Source: an uncultured Serinicoccus sp. (GTDB lineage: Bacteria; Actinomycetota; Actinomycetes; Actinomycetales; Dermatophilaceae). Taken from it: a DNA stretch of 64,000 bases. Under the pieces are notes generated by a model, which ran no database searches, was not told the DNA's origin, and worked only from the letters and a program-made list of their open reading frames with translations. How positions within the stretch are numbered: position 1 is the first letter of the stretch; each line of letters starts with the position of its first letter. The position numbers and the translations under genes are program-made. Shown piece after piece: positions 8,777 through 18,668 of the stretch. The DNA is taken from contig NZ_CANKYH010000002.1 of assembly GCF_947487915.1 (NCBI RefSeq), positions 329,172 through 393,171 of the forward strand, given 5' to 3'.

Positions 8777-10312
8777 TCACCGGCGGATCCGCGGGTCGAG
8801 GGAGGCGTAGGCGATGTCGGCGAGCATGTTCATGAGCACCGCGGCGCCACCGGCGACCAGGTAGTAGGCCATGACCGGGTTGGGGTCGACGAACTCCAGA
8901 CCTTGACGGAACATCGCGCCGAGGCCGCGCCATCCGAAGATCGTCTCGGTGATGACCGCGCCGCCCAGCAGCGAGGCGAAGTCGAAGGCCACGATCGTCG
9001 TGATGGGGATGAGGGCGTTGCGCAGCGCGTGCTTGGTGAAGACGACCCGGTCCGACAGCCCCTTGGACCGCGCGGTGCGGATGTAGTCCTGGTTGATCGT
9101 CTCCAGCATCGAGCCACGGGTGTAGCGGCTGTAGGCCGCGATCGAGATGAGGGTCAGCACGATGGTGGGCAGCACGAGCTGGACCCCCCAGTTGAAGATG
9201 CCCTCCCAGAAGTCGCCGGTGAACCGCTCCGGGATGATGCGGTTCTCCCCGATCGTGCCGATGGGGCGCCCTCCCGGCGCCATATCCAGGAACCCGGCCC
9301 ACCCGCGGAGCAGGCGGTCCATGAAGACGAGGAAGGCCATCCCGAGGGCGGTGCCCACGCTGACGACCATCGCGGTGCGTCGCTCGTAGCCACCCATGAC
9401 CCACCCGACGGCCAGCCCCACCAGCACCGTGGCGCCGGCGAGCGCGAAGATGACCCACCAGTTGGCCGGGTCCTCGAGGAGCGGCCCGGTGACGAAGTAG
9501 GACACCAGGCCCAGGCCGATGGTGACGAGCCCGGCATACAGGATCCTGCGGTTGGCCAGGCCCACGGTCATCACCAGCATGAAGCCGAGCGCACCCAACG
9601 CGCCGATCAGGATGAGCGGGAGGCCGAGCGCGGGCTGCACCCACCAGGTCACCTGGTCGAAGGCGAAGACGACACCGAACACGACCGCGAACGTGACCAG
9701 CCCGGTCACCAGCTGTCGACGCAGGCTCCCCCCGAGGAGGGAGGCCACTGCCAGGGCGAACACCAGGGCCACCACGGCGGTCGCTGTGGTGGAGACAGCC
9801 GGGTCGGCCATCCAGTTGTTGAACCGGATGGCCCCGAAGTCCTTGAGCAGCACGGCCGCCCAGAAGACCGGCAGGGAGAAGAAGAGGAAGGCGCCGAAGG
9901 TGATGGCGTAGTCGAAGCCGGAGTACTGCCGAATCGCGGAGAGGACGCCCAGCGTGACGCCGATGAAGATGGCGAGGAAGGTCGCGACGGTGACCAGGCG
10001 CAGGCTGGCCCCGGCCGAGGCCAGCAGGAGCGCGTTGACGCTGGCACCATCCCTGGTGGTGCCGAGGTCGCACTGCAGCACGAAGCACCGGCTGACTCCG
10101 GTCAGCCACCCGAGATAGCGTTGCCACCACGGCTCGTCGAGGCCCATGTTGTCGATGCGGGCCTGCATGAGCTGCTCGCGGTTCTCGGCCCGGGACTCAC
10201 GCAGGTCGGCGAGCGGGTCGCCGGAGTTGATCATCAAGACGTACAACAATATGGAGCCCAGGAACATGATCAGCGCGGAGATCGCGATCCTGCGGAGGAT
10301 GAATTGGAGCAC
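8777..10312 (-). CDS. ABC importer permease, DppB type with enlarged membrane region
   Basis: 511 aa, much longer than the usual 300-340 aa of DppB. The N-terminus (VLQFILRRIAISALIMFLGS) and the C-terminal permease core (ALRNALIPITTIVAFDFASLLGGA; ends YASLDPRIRR) are typical. Between them, about residues 150-320 add several extra hydrophobic helices and the loop IGENRIIPERFTGD. GTG at 10312 is chosen because the family N-terminus begins there; upstream in-frame sequence is not family-like. A terminator-like hairpin separates it from the binding-protein gene. Confidence 0.9.
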   Translation of the reverse strand: MLQFILRRIAISALIMFLGSILLYVLMINSGDPLADLRESRAENREQLMQARIDNMGLDEPWWQRYLGWLTGVSRCFVLQCDLGTTRDGASVNALLLASAGASLRLVTVATFLAIFIGVTLGVLSAIRQYSGFDYAITFGAFLFFSLPVFWAAVLLKDFGAIRFNNWMADPAVSTTATAVVALVFALAVASLLGGSLRRQLVTGLVTFAVVFGVVFAFDQVTWWVQPALGLPLILIGALGALGFMLVMTVGLANRRILYAGLVTIGLGLVSYFVTGPLLEDPANWWVIFALAGATVLVGLAVGWVMGGYERRTAMVVSVGTALGMAFLVFMDRLLRGWAGFLDMAPGGRPIGTIGENRIIPERFTGDFWEGIFNWGVQLVLPTIVLTLISIAAYSRYTRGSMLETINQDYIRTARSKGLSDRVVFTKHALRNALIPITTIVAFDFASLLGGAVITETIFGWRGLGAMFRQGLEFVDPNPVMAYYLVAGGAAVLMNMLADIAYASLDPRIRR

Positions 10313-10475
10313 GGGTTCGAACCTTTGCGGTGAGGGTCCACGGCGGTGTGACTGACTGCCCGCAGACTCTAACCCCTGACGCTGATCGGGGGCTACGGCA
10401 ACCCGTGGGGCGTGTCGGGCGTGGTCTGTCGGGCCCGCGCGCCGGGCGGGTGGGGAGCAGGGCGGGGACATGACA

Positions 10476-10506
10476 GGGGCGGGAGGGCACGAAACCCTCC
10501 CGCCCC
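10476..10506 (-). terminator. Intrinsic hairpin between binding-protein and permease genes
   Basis: Perfect 12-bp stem GGGGCGGGAGGG / CCCTCCCGCCCC with a 7-nt loop, 54 nt after the binding-protein stop, without a T-run. It would let the binding protein be made in excess over the membrane parts, as is usual in such operons. Confidence 0.7.
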
Positions 10507-10559
10507 GTCAACGTGGCGGTCGCCGGTGCGCTGGGATGCTCACCGTGACCTCAGACGCG

Positions 10560-12422
10560 TCAGCTGGCGCGGACCCACTGGTCGGCGTTCCAGGAGACAC
10601 CGGTCTGGACCGAGGTCGGCCGGACGTTCTCCAGCGTGCTGTCGTAGCCGACGATCCCCGGGTGGGTGAACAGCGGGATGCCGTACAGGTTGTCCCACAG
10701 GGCCTTCTCGATGACCTTCAGCTGCTCCATGTGGACCTCGGGGTCGACCGAGCTGGCCAGGGTGTCCCAGGCGGCGTCGACCTCCTCGTTGGAGAAGCCG
10801 CCGAAGTTCTGCGACCCGCCGGTGGAGTAGATCGGCTCGCCCGAGGCGATCTGGCCCGAGCCGGCCCAGGCGAACAGCGCGACCTCCCAGTCACCCGACT
10901 CCAGCGTGCCGCCGGCCTCGAAGAAGTCCGGGTTGCCGGCGTCGACGATGTTGAAGCCGGCCTCGTCGCAGGAGGACTTGATCTGGGCGACCTGCTCGGT
11001 GCGGCGCTGGTTGGGCGCCGAGTAACCGATGCGGATCTCCGGGTTGTCCAGGCCGGCCTCCTCGAGCTTGGCCGACGCACCCTCGATGTCGACCTCGTCG
11101 TAGCGGCCGTCGTAGGCCGCGTCCACGAGCTCCTGGTAGTCCTCCATGAACGGGAAGCGCTCACGGGCGTTGAGCACCTGGGCGTCCTCGGCGATCGGGG
11201 CGATGAGGTTGTCGATGATGTTCTGCCGCGGGACGCACATGGCGAACGCCTCACGGGCCGCCAGGCCACCGTTCTCGTCGCTGAAGGCCGAGCTCTCGGC
11301 GAAGTTGAAGTCCAGGTGCTCCCAGGTCATCTGCTGGTTGTCCTCGACCGCGACCATGTCGCCCATGCCCTCGAGCTGCTGGCGGGTGTCGACCGTGGCC
11401 TGCGGCTCGATGACGTTGATGTCACCGTTCTGCAGGGCCTGGACGTGGGTCTCCGGGGCGGCGAACTTGAAGACCAGGTTGCCGGTCGCCGGCGCCGGGC
11501 CGAAGAAGTTCTCGTTGGGGACCAGCGCGAGCTGGTTGCCGCTCTCCCAGGCCGCACCCTCGAGGGTGTAGGGGCCCGAGGAGGGCACCAGCGCCTCGTC
11601 CTCGACCTGGTAGTTCGGGAACAGCCAGCCGGTGTTCCAGAACTCGGACACCTGGGACACGGTCTCGGCGTCACCGTCGAGGATGGCCTGCGCGAGCTCG
11701 TCCGGCTCCAGACCGCCCTGCTCCGCCGCGACGTGTGCCGGCAGCGCCGCGGACACGGCGATCTCCCAGTCCGGGTAGGGCTCGGGGTAGACGACCGTGA
11801 ACTCCTTGGAGCCGACCTCGGTCTCCAGGCCCTCGGTGGCGTAGGTCGACCAGGTCGAGACCGGGTCGAAGCCGAGCTCCTCCGCGCCACCCATGGACTC
11901 GGGGTTCGTCGACGCCCAGGAGAGCAGGAAGTCGTTGGAGGTGATCGGCGTGCCGTCGGACCACACCGCGTCGTCGGAGATGGTGTACTCGACGGTCAGC
12001 GGGTCGTCCGAGGTCTGCTCGTAGGAGCCGAACCACTCGTTGGGGTAGATCGTGCCGTCGGTGCCCCAGTACCAGAAGCCGGACTGCAGCTGGTTGTTGA
12101 CGACCGCGTTGTAGGTGGAGTTCGTCGCCGCGGTGTCGCCGTTGTAGGCGTTGTACTCCTCAGCACCGCTGGAGAAGGACACCGAGTCGTCGTTGGGGGT
12201 GACGTCACCCAGGTCGGCGCGGGCGGTGTCGCCCTCCTCGCCGCCCATGTCCTCGGAGTCCTCGGAACCCTCTTCGGAGTCACCGCTCTCCTCGGACATG
12301 TCCTCCGAGCCGCCGCCCTCGGCCGCGGTGTCGTTGTCGTCCGACCCGGAGTCGGACGTGCAGCCGGCCAGCGCCAGGGCACCGGCGGCCACGACGGCCA
12401 TGGTCGCGCGCCTGATCTTCAA
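10560..12422 (-). CDS. ABC importer solute-binding lipoprotein, family 5
   Basis: 620 aa from a TTG at 12422, which has a good Shine-Dalgarno (AGGAGG at 12427-12432). An ATG seven codons later is an alternative start. A lipoprotein signal peptide ends in LALAGC, so the mature protein is anchored through the Cys. A Ser/Asp/Glu-rich linker of about 50 residues follows, then an SBP_bac_5 domain with VWSDGTPITSNDF and EYTISDDAVWSDG. The domain binds peptides or similar ligands outside the membrane. First gene of the four-gene importer operon. Confidence 0.93.
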   Translation of the reverse strand: MKIRRATMAVVAAGALALAGCTSDSGSDDNDTAAEGGGSEDMSEESGDSEEGSEDSEDMGGEEGDTARADLGDVTPNDDSVSFSSGAEEYNAYNGDTAATNSTYNAVVNNQLQSGFWYWGTDGTIYPNEWFGSYEQTSDDPLTVEYTISDDAVWSDGTPITSNDFLLSWASTNPESMGGAEELGFDPVSTWSTYATEGLETEVGSKEFTVVYPEPYPDWEIAVSAALPAHVAAEQGGLEPDELAQAILDGDAETVSQVSEFWNTGWLFPNYQVEDEALVPSSGPYTLEGAAWESGNQLALVPNENFFGPAPATGNLVFKFAAPETHVQALQNGDINVIEPQATVDTRQQLEGMGDMVAVEDNQQMTWEHLDFNFAESSAFSDENGGLAAREAFAMCVPRQNIIDNLIAPIAEDAQVLNARERFPFMEDYQELVDAAYDGRYDEVDIEGASAKLEEAGLDNPEIRIGYSAPNQRRTEQVAQIKSSCDEAGFNIVDAGNPDFFEAGGTLESGDWEVALFAWAGSGQIASGEPIYSTGGSQNFGGFSNEEVDAAWDTLASSVDPEVHMEQLKVIEKALWDNLYGIPLFTHPGIVGYDSTLENVRPTSVQTGVSWNADQWVRAS

Positions 12423-12499
12423 TGTTCCTCCTAGTGAATGGGCGTCTCGCGGAAGCGGACCGTGGTGGTCCACCGCATGCTCTGATGACGCACCGGGGG

Positions 12500-12513
12500 G
12501 TTGCAGATGCAAC
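12500..12513. promoter_or_regulatory. Palindrome upstream of the binding-protein gene (operator candidate)
   Basis: GTTGCA-GA-TGCAAC, a perfect inverted repeat 78 nt before the TTG start, in the 246-nt gap between priA and the importer operon. Position and symmetry suit a repressor site; the regulator is unknown. No convincing -35/-10 pair was found nearby. Confidence 0.4.
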
Positions 12514-12668
12514 TTAGGCACGCGTCCACGCCCGACGCCACTACCGTGCCCACACGGTGACGCGATCGTTACCCTTTTGAGACTTCCGTAGGAATGACGC
12601 GACGTCAAGCGGGCGAGCCCGTTCCGGGTGGTCACGCGGCTGCCTGGAGAGGCCGTGCCGCACCGGGA

Positions 12669-14768
12669 TCAGGCCCCGGAGTCCGCGTCGATCCGGATGC
12701 GGACGACGTCCTGCGTCTTGCGGGCGCTGCGGTCGGCCCGCACCGCCCGCACGGCCTCGGGCGCCTGCCCCTCACCCTGGCTGAGCGTGGCCCTGACCTG
12801 CGGGTCCGGGCCTGCACCCGGACCCGCGGGCGCGGTGTCGGCCGTGGGCAGGGTCCCGAGCAGGTGCATCCCGGCCGCAACGAGCGCCCGGCCCGCCTGG
12901 TCGACGGCGCCGGCCGGTCCGGTGACCTCCACGTGCCGCACGAGCGGGGGGAGCCCCAGCTCGGCACGGTCGGAGAGCTCCCGGGCCGCCAGCCAGGCCG
13001 GGTCCCAGCGCACCAGCGCCTCGACGGCCGGGACCGAGCCGTGCGGTGGCACGCCGCACAGGACGACACCGACCTCCCGGCGCCGGCCCGGCGAGCCGCC
13101 CACCGGCCGGGCCAGGGCCGCCGCACCGCACCAGCGGCGCAAGGCCTCCTGGGCGGCGTCGAGGGAGGCGCGCTCCAGCAGCCGCCACCCGTCCAGGAGC
13201 ACCACGGCGGCGTAGCCACCGGCGCACCACGGCTCGGCCCCGGGGGTGGCCACGACCAGGGCCGGGGCGTCGCCGACCTCGTCCACGACGTGGTCCCCTC
13301 CCGAGGACACCACGCGGGTGCCCGGGAAGGCGCGCCCCAGCTCCTCGGCCGTGCGCCGGTCCCCCACCCCGGTGGTCCGCCGGCGCAGCGAACCGCACTC
13401 CTCGCACGGGTGCTCCGGGGCCAGCTCGCTCCCGCACCACCGGCAGGACGCGGCCGCGCGTCGGTCCCCGGCCCCCACCGGACCGTGGCAGACCCCGCAG
13501 CGCAGCCTCGTCCGGCAGTCCTGGCAGGCCAGCCCGAGGACATACCCCTGCCGGGGCACCTGCACGAGGACCGGGCCGTGCTCGAGCCCGGTGCGCAGCG
13601 CGCGCACCGCCACACCGGGCAGCCGTGCCGTGCGAGCGGCGGCGTCCCGCTCCTCCTGATGCCCCTCACCGGCCACCACCACCCGCGGTGCCCGCTCCCG
13701 CAGCGCGGCGTGTCCGCCGCTCACCGGGGCGAGCACCTCCTCCTGGACCCACCGTTGCACGGCGACGCTGCGGGTGAACCCACCCAGCAGGAGACCTGCC
13801 CCCTCGGAACGGGCCCGCAGCCGCAGGACCTCGCGGGTGTGCGGGTAGGGCGCACGGGGCTCCTGGTGCAGGTCGTCGGCCTCGTCCCAGCACACGACCA
13901 GCCCCAGCCGGCGCACCGGGGCGAAGGCGCTGGCGCGGGTCCCGACGACCACGCTCGCGTGCCCGCGCAGCACCCGGAGGAAGGCGGCGTACCTCGCCTC
14001 CGGGCCGAGGTCCGCCGTGAGCCGCACGACCTCGTCCTCGCCCACGGCCTTCCCGACCGTCCCCAGCACGCGGTCGACGTCGCGCCGGTCCGGGACGACG
14101 ACGAGGGCCCCCCGGCCGCCCAGGACGGTCTCGCGCAGGGCGGACGCGACCGCCTGGGGCCAGTCGTGTCCGGGCGGCTCCCCCGGCAGCGCCAGCCAGG
14201 ACGCCGCGGGCGCCTCCCCCGCGCGCAGGCGGCGCAGCAGCGCCGGGCCGGCGGGGTAGGCCGCCCACACCTGCTCCGGCGACGGGTCCGCCGGGGCGGG
14301 GTCGAGGGGGCGCCCGCCGGGCTCCGCCTCGGCGGGGACGGACCGCTCGGCCCGCGCGTGCCGAGGCGGGACCGCGAGGCGCACGGTGTCCGCCAGGGTG
14401 CCGCCGTAGTGATCGGCCACCGCGCGGGCCGCGGCGAGCACCTCAGGGGTGAGGACCGGCTCGGGGCTGACGACCGTCCGGAGCGGGGCGAGGCGGCCGG
14501 AGTGCTCGGCCGTGGAGGTCCGCGCGAGGAGGTAGCCGTCGTGGTCCCGCCCGGCGAAGCGCACCCGCACCCGGACCCCCGGGCGCGCGCTCTGCGCCAG
14601 GTCGGCGGGGACGGCATACTCGAACGGCCGGTCGAGGTGGGCCAGCGGGGTGTCGACGAGCACGGTGGCCACCGGCTCGTCCGCCGCCAGCGGCACGTCG
14701 GACGCCGGCGTGCGCGCCCGGCGGCGTGGGGCGGCCGGCGCGGGGACCAGCTCGAGCTGCTCGCTCAT
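12669..14768 (-). CDS. priA: PriA-like primosomal protein (actinobacterial form without Walker A)
   Basis: 699 aa. N-terminal 3'-DNA-binding domain (about 30-135), helicase-like core and a zinc-binding cluster with eight Cys (CQDCRTRLRCGVC ... CRWCGSELAPEHPCEECG). The motif II box is CWDEADD, but the place of Walker A reads LGGRGALVVVPDRR with no GKT, so ATP hydrolysis is not expected. This loss is known for many actinobacterial PriA proteins. ATG at 14768 begins MSEQLELVP, 17 nt after the metK stop; it is placed next to metK and fmt as in other actinobacteria. Confidence 0.9.
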   Translation of the reverse strand: MSEQLELVPAPAAPRRRARTPASDVPLAADEPVATVLVDTPLAHLDRPFEYAVPADLAQSARPGVRVRVRFAGRDHDGYLLARTSTAEHSGRLAPLRTVVSPEPVLTPEVLAAARAVADHYGGTLADTVRLAVPPRHARAERSVPAEAEPGGRPLDPAPADPSPEQVWAAYPAGPALLRRLRAGEAPAASWLALPGEPPGHDWPQAVASALRETVLGGRGALVVVPDRRDVDRVLGTVGKAVGEDEVVRLTADLGPEARYAAFLRVLRGHASVVVGTRASAFAPVRRLGLVVCWDEADDLHQEPRAPYPHTREVLRLRARSEGAGLLLGGFTRSVAVQRWVQEEVLAPVSGGHAALRERAPRVVVAGEGHQEERDAAARTARLPGVAVRALRTGLEHGPVLVQVPRQGYVLGLACQDCRTRLRCGVCHGPVGAGDRRAAASCRWCGSELAPEHPCEECGSLRRRTTGVGDRRTAEELGRAFPGTRVVSSGGDHVVDEVGDAPALVVATPGAEPWCAGGYAAVVLLDGWRLLERASLDAAQEALRRWCGAAALARPVGGSPGRRREVGVVLCGVPPHGSVPAVEALVRWDPAWLAARELSDRAELGLPPLVRHVEVTGPAGAVDQAGRALVAAGMHLLGTLPTADTAPAGPGAGPDPQVRATLSQGEGQAPEAVRAVRADRSARKTQDVVRIRIDADSGA

Positions 14769-14784
14769 CGCCCCCTCCCGTGGC

Positions 14785-15999
14785 TCAGACCGCGGAGCGC
14801 AGCGCGTCCACCCGGTCCAGTCGCTCCCAGGTGAAGCCGTCGGTGAGCCCTGGCGCCTGCGTCCGGCCGAAGTGGCCGTAGGCCGCGGTGGGACGGTAGA
14901 TGGGGCGCAGCAGGTCGAGCTGGTCGACCAGCGCCGCGGGACGCAGGTCGAAGACCTGCGTGACCGCCTGCTGGATCGACTCCACGGGGACGGTCTCCGT
15001 GCCGAAGGTCTCGACGTAGAGGCCGACCGGGTGGGGGTAGCCGATGGCATAGGCCACCTGGATCTCGCACCGCCGGGCCAGGCCGGCGGCCACGACGTTC
15101 TTGGCCACCCAGCGCATCGCGTAGGCGGCGCTGCGGTCGACCTTGGACGGGTCCTTGCCGGAGAAGGCCCCACCCCCGTGCCGGGCCATCCCGCCGTAGG
15201 TGTCGACGATCACCTTGCGCCCCGTCAGCCCGGCGTCGCCCATGGGGCCACCGATGGTGAAGACGCCGGTGGGGTTGACGAGCATGCGGTAGCCGTCGGT
15301 CTTGAGCTCCACCCCCGCCTCGTGAGCCTGCTCCAGCACCGGGGTGATGACGCGCTCGCGGATGTCCGGGGTGAGCTGGTCGGCGAGGTCGATCCCCGCG
15401 GCGTGCTGGGTGGAGAGCACCACGGTGTCCAGACGCAGGGCGGTGTCACCGTCGTAGGCGATGGTGACCTGGGTCTTGCCGTCCGGCCGCAGGTAGTCCA
15501 GCTCGCCGTTCTTGCGGACGGCGGCGAGCTGCTCGGCCAGCCGGTGGGCGAGGAAGGCCGGGAGTGGCATCAGCTCGGGGGTGTCGTCGCAGGCGTAGCC
15601 GAACATCAGGCCCTGGTCCCCCGCACCCTGCTGGTCGTAGGGGTCGGCGTCGGCCGACCCGCGGCTGAGCACCGCGTCGTCGACCCCGGTGGCGATGTCG
15701 ATGGACTGGTCCCCGATGGAGATCTCCACCCCGCAGGTCCGGCCGTCGAAGCCCTTGTGGGAGTTGTCGTAGCCGATGTCCAGGATGGTCTGCCGCACGA
15801 GCTGGGCGATGTTGGCGTAACCCTGGGTCCGTACCTCCCCCGCCACGTGCACCAGCCCCGTCGTCACCATGGTCTCCACCGCCACCCGCGACTGCGGGTC
15901 CTGGCCCAGCAGGTCGTCGAGGATCGCGTCGCTGATCTGGTCGCAGATCTTGTCGGGGTGGCCCTCGGTGACGGACTCCGAGGTGAACAGGCGGATCAT
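14785..15999 (-). CDS. metK: S-adenosylmethionine synthetase
   Basis: 404 aa, usual length. Makes SAM from methionine and ATP. Signatures: [13 protein letters not shown] at the start, [12 protein letters not shown] and [16 protein letters not shown]. The ATG at 15999 has a Shine-Dalgarno AAGGAG six nt upstream. No SAM riboswitch is seen in the 45-nt gap before it. Confidence 0.97.
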   Translation of the reverse strand: MIRLFTSESVTEGHPDKICDQISDAILDDLLGQDPQSRVAVETMVTTGLVHVAGEVRTQGYANIAQLVRQTILDIGYDNSHKGFDGRTCGVEISIGDQSIDIATGVDDAVLSRGSADADPYDQQGAGDQGLMFGYACDDTPELMPLPAFLAHRLAEQLAAVRKNGELDYLRPDGKTQVTIAYDGDTALRLDTVVLSTQHAAGIDLADQLTPDIRERVITPVLEQAHEAGVELKTDGYRMLVNPTGVFTIGGPMGDAGLTGRKVIVDTYGGMARHGGGAFSGKDPSKVDRSAAYAMRWVAKNVVAAGLARRCEIQVAYAIGYPHPVGLYVETFGTETVPVESIQQAVTQVFDLRPAALVDQLDLLRPIYRPTAAYGHFGRTQAPGLTDGFTWERLDRVDALRSAV

Positions 16000-16043
16000 G
16001 CACGGCTCCTTGGGGCAGCGGCTGCTGACTGACGCCGGTGAGT

Positions 16044-16733
16044 CTACGGGTCGCCTCGGACAGTCCCGGGACGGTGCGGCGCGGCAGGGGCGGGGAGGGG
16101 CCGGGGCGTGGTGCGCTGCCGACCGGAGGTGTACCAGCCGTGGAGGAGGCGCACCATGAGGACGACGTCCACCACGTCCCCGCCGTAGTACATCAGCTGG
16201 GCGCCCGACCGGCCGTCGGCGGTGCTGACCCCGGTCGGCGGGTGGGCGTAGAGCCACCTGGACAGGATCGAGTGCGCCGCGACGACGACGACCAGCACGC
16301 CCGAGCGGATGAGGACCGGGGACCGGTGCGGGTCCGGGTCCACCCCGACGAGGGACGCGGTGAGGACGTAGCCCCACACCAGGACGTGGGCGTGCACCAA
16401 CGCGTGCACCAGGACGGAGCTGTGCATGAGCGGGTACACGCTGGTGGTGTAGAGCACCCACAGGCCTCCCGCGTTCATCAGGCCGGCCACCACGGGGTGC
16501 GTGGCGGCGCGCACGGGCGCGGTGCGCAGCAGGCGCGTCAGGCGCTTCCCCCAGGTGACCGGGAGGGCGCGCAGCGCCAGGGTCACCGGTGCACCGAGCA
16601 CGAGCAGCAGCGGCGCGAGCATCCCGAGCAGCAGGTGTGCCGTCATGTGCGCGGTGAAGCTGGTGTGGGCAGCCGTGGCGACCGGGCCGACGAGTCCGGC
16701 ACCGGCACAGACGACCCCGGCGGACCAGCACAC
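16044..16733 (-). CDS. CtaG-like cytochrome c oxidase assembly membrane protein
   Basis: 229 aa from the only in-frame start available, a GTG at 16733. About six membrane helices with conserved His on helices ([60 protein letters not shown]), the pattern of the caa3_CtaG family, which is linked to copper delivery to cytochrome oxidase. It sits directly after the DUF2243 gene; the two are often paired in actinobacteria. The C-terminal 25 residues are Pro/Arg-rich. Confidence 0.82.
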   Translation of the reverse strand: MCWSAGVVCAGAGLVGPVATAAHTSFTAHMTAHLLLGMLAPLLLVLGAPVTLALRALPVTWGKRLTRLLRTAPVRAATHPVVAGLMNAGGLWVLYTTSVYPLMHSSVLVHALVHAHVLVWGYVLTASLVGVDPDPHRSPVLIRSGVLVVVVAAHSILSRWLYAHPPTGVSTADGRSGAQLMYYGGDVVDVVLMVRLLHGWYTSGRQRTTPRPLPAPAAPHRPGTVRGDP

Positions 16734-16815
16734 GGTCCGCCCAGCTGTCGACCGGGACCTGGGACGCCGGACCGTGGCCGTCGCCGTGGTCGTGGCCGCG
16801 GTGCACCACGGATCC

Positions 16816-17286
16816 TCAGGAGGAGGCGCGCGCGGGTGCGGCCCGGCGACGGACCAGCAGGCCCACGACCAGGAGCAGCACCGCGGACCCGATCCACGTC
16901 ATGTCGTAGGGCAGGAGGTCCACGCCGTACCGGATCTGGTGGATGCCCAGCAGCTTGTGGCTGACCACCCCGTCGACGAGCTGGAAGAAGCCCACCCCGG
17001 TCACCACCGCCCCCGCCCACCGGGTCCACACCACCTGCGTGCGTCGGCGCACGTCGGCGAGCAGGAACAGGCCCCAGACGGTGATGAACCACCCGAAGGC
17101 GTGGAAGAACCCGTCGGCGGTCAGTGCCACCCGCGTGGTCGACAGGTCGTAGAAGTGGTGCCACTGCAGCGCCAGGTGGAAGACGAACAGGTCGATCACC
17201 GATGCTGCGACCCCGCAGCCGAAGAGGAAGCCGGACAGGTCGGTGCGACGCCCGAGGGGCGGTCCGGTGTCCTCGACGTCGCTCAT
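16816..17286 (-). CDS. DUF2243 membrane protein
   Basis: 156 aa from ATG 17286 (MSDVED); a GTG at 17310 would add eight residues. Four membrane helices with conserved His: FHLALQWHHFYDLS, ADGFFHAFGWFITVWG, FQLVDGVVSHKLLGIHQIR. This matches DUF2243, a family of unknown function found beside caa3-type oxidase assembly genes. The conserved histidines suggest metal or haem binding (inference). Confidence 0.82.
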   Translation of the reverse strand: MSDVEDTGPPLGRRTDLSGFLFGCGVAASVIDLFVFHLALQWHHFYDLSTTRVALTADGFFHAFGWFITVWGLFLLADVRRRTQVVWTRWAGAVVTGVGFFQLVDGVVSHKLLGIHQIRYGVDLLPYDMTWIGSAVLLLVVGLLVRRRAAPARASS

Positions 17287-17394
17287 GTCCCTATCGTCGC
17301 CCGGCACCACGGTGACGGCGCGTTCGACGGCCAGGGGCCCGGGCCTCCCGCGTGCGGCGGGTCCGCGAGGGTGCTCGGCCCGGCGGGGCCCCGC

Positions 17395-18633
17395 TCAGCC
17401 CAGTGCCGGTGCGACGTGGTCCCAGATGGCCCGGGCGACCTGCGCCTTGGTGGTCGGTCCGACGGTGTCCGCCTGGGACTCGCCGGGGTGGAGCAGGTGC
17501 ACGGTCGTGTCGTCCCGACCGAAGGTCTTGTCCGCCCCCACCTCGTTGGCGACCAGCAGGTCGCAGCCCTTGCGCTCCAGCTTGGCCCGCGCCAGGGCAA
17601 GCACGTCGCCGGTGGCGTCACCGGTCTCGGCGGCGAACCCGATGAGGTAGGGGCGGCGGTCGTCCCCGCGGGCGCTCACCAGGTCGGCGAGGACGTCGGG
17701 GTTACGGACCAGCTCGATGGTCGGCGCCCCCTCGTCGTCCGGGCCGTGCGTCTTCTTGATCTTGGCCTCGGCGTAGGCGGCGGGTCGGAAGTCCGCGACG
17801 GCGGCCGCCATGACGACGGCGTCCACGTCCCCGGCCTCGAGGACGGACGCGACCCCTTCCTGCAGCTCCAGGGCGGTGCCCACCTCGAGGAGGTCACAGC
17901 CGGCGGGGACCGCGAGCGAGACGTTGGCGCTGACCAGGCTGACGCGTGCTCCCCTGGCCGCGGCCTCGGCCGCGACCGCGTAGCCCTGCTTGCCCGAGGA
18001 CCGGTTGCCGAGGAATCGCACGGGGTCCAGCGGCTCCCGGGTCCCCCCGGCGGTGACGACGACGTGCCGGCCCTCGAGGTCACCGGGTTGCCCGCCGTCG
18101 CGGCCCGACTCCCGCACCGCGGCGAACGCGGCGGCGACGATGTCTTCCGGCTCCGGGAGCCGTCCAGGCCCGGTGTCCGCGCCCGTCAGCCGGCCGGACG
18201 CGGGCTCGACGACCCGCACCCCGCGCGACCGCAGCATCTCGACGTTGGTCGCCGTGGCGGGGTGCAGCCACATCTCGGTGTGCATGGCCGGGGCCAGCAC
18301 GACGGGGCAGCGTGCGGTGAGCAGGGTCGAGGTGAGCAGGTCGTCGGCCAGCCCGTGGGCGGCCCGCGCCAGCAGGTCGGCGGTCGCGGGCGCCACGAGC
18401 ACCAGGTCGGCCTGCTGGCCGAGCCGCACGTGCGGCACCTGCGGCACGTCGTCCCAGACCTCGCTGGACACGGGCCGTCCGCTCAGGGCCTCCCAGGTGG
18501 GAGCCCCGACGAAGCGCAGCGCCGAGGCGGTCGGCACGACGGTGACCTCGTGCCCGGCCTCGGCCAGCAGCCGCAGGACCGAGCACGCCTTGTAGGCGGC
18601 GATGCCCCCCGCGACGCCCAGGACCACACGCAT
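17395..18633 (-). CDS. coaBC: Bifunctional CoaBC (phosphopantothenoylcysteine synthetase/decarboxylase)
   Basis: 412 aa. The N-terminal flavoprotein decarboxylase CoaC (about 1-185; GVAGGIAAYKACSVLRLL, APAMHTEMW with the catalytic Met region) is fused to the CoaB ligase (about 190-412; VVTAGGTREPLDPVRFLGNRSSGKQG, AKIKK). It makes 4'-phosphopantetheine for coenzyme A. It follows rpoZ by 35 nt, the normal gmk-rpoZ-coaBC order. Confidence 0.96.
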   Translation of the reverse strand: MRVVLGVAGGIAAYKACSVLRLLAEAGHEVTVVPTASALRFVGAPTWEALSGRPVSSEVWDDVPQVPHVRLGQQADLVLVAPATADLLARAAHGLADDLLTSTLLTARCPVVLAPAMHTEMWLHPATATNVEMLRSRGVRVVEPASGRLTGADTGPGRLPEPEDIVAAAFAAVRESGRDGGQPGDLEGRHVVVTAGGTREPLDPVRFLGNRSSGKQGYAVAAEAAARGARVSLVSANVSLAVPAGCDLLEVGTALELQEGVASVLEAGDVDAVVMAAAVADFRPAAYAEAKIKKTHGPDDEGAPTIELVRNPDVLADLVSARGDDRRPYLIGFAAETGDATGDVLALARAKLERKGCDLLVANEVGADKTFGRDDTTVHLLHPGESQADTVGPTTKAQVARAIWDHVAPALG

Positions 18634-18668
18634 ACCGGTGCCGTCGCTCGTCGCTCGCCGGGTCCTGC

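Noticed and set aside
16000..16043. SAM riboswitch before metK
   Set aside because: The gap is only 44 nt and shows no conserved riboswitch elements.
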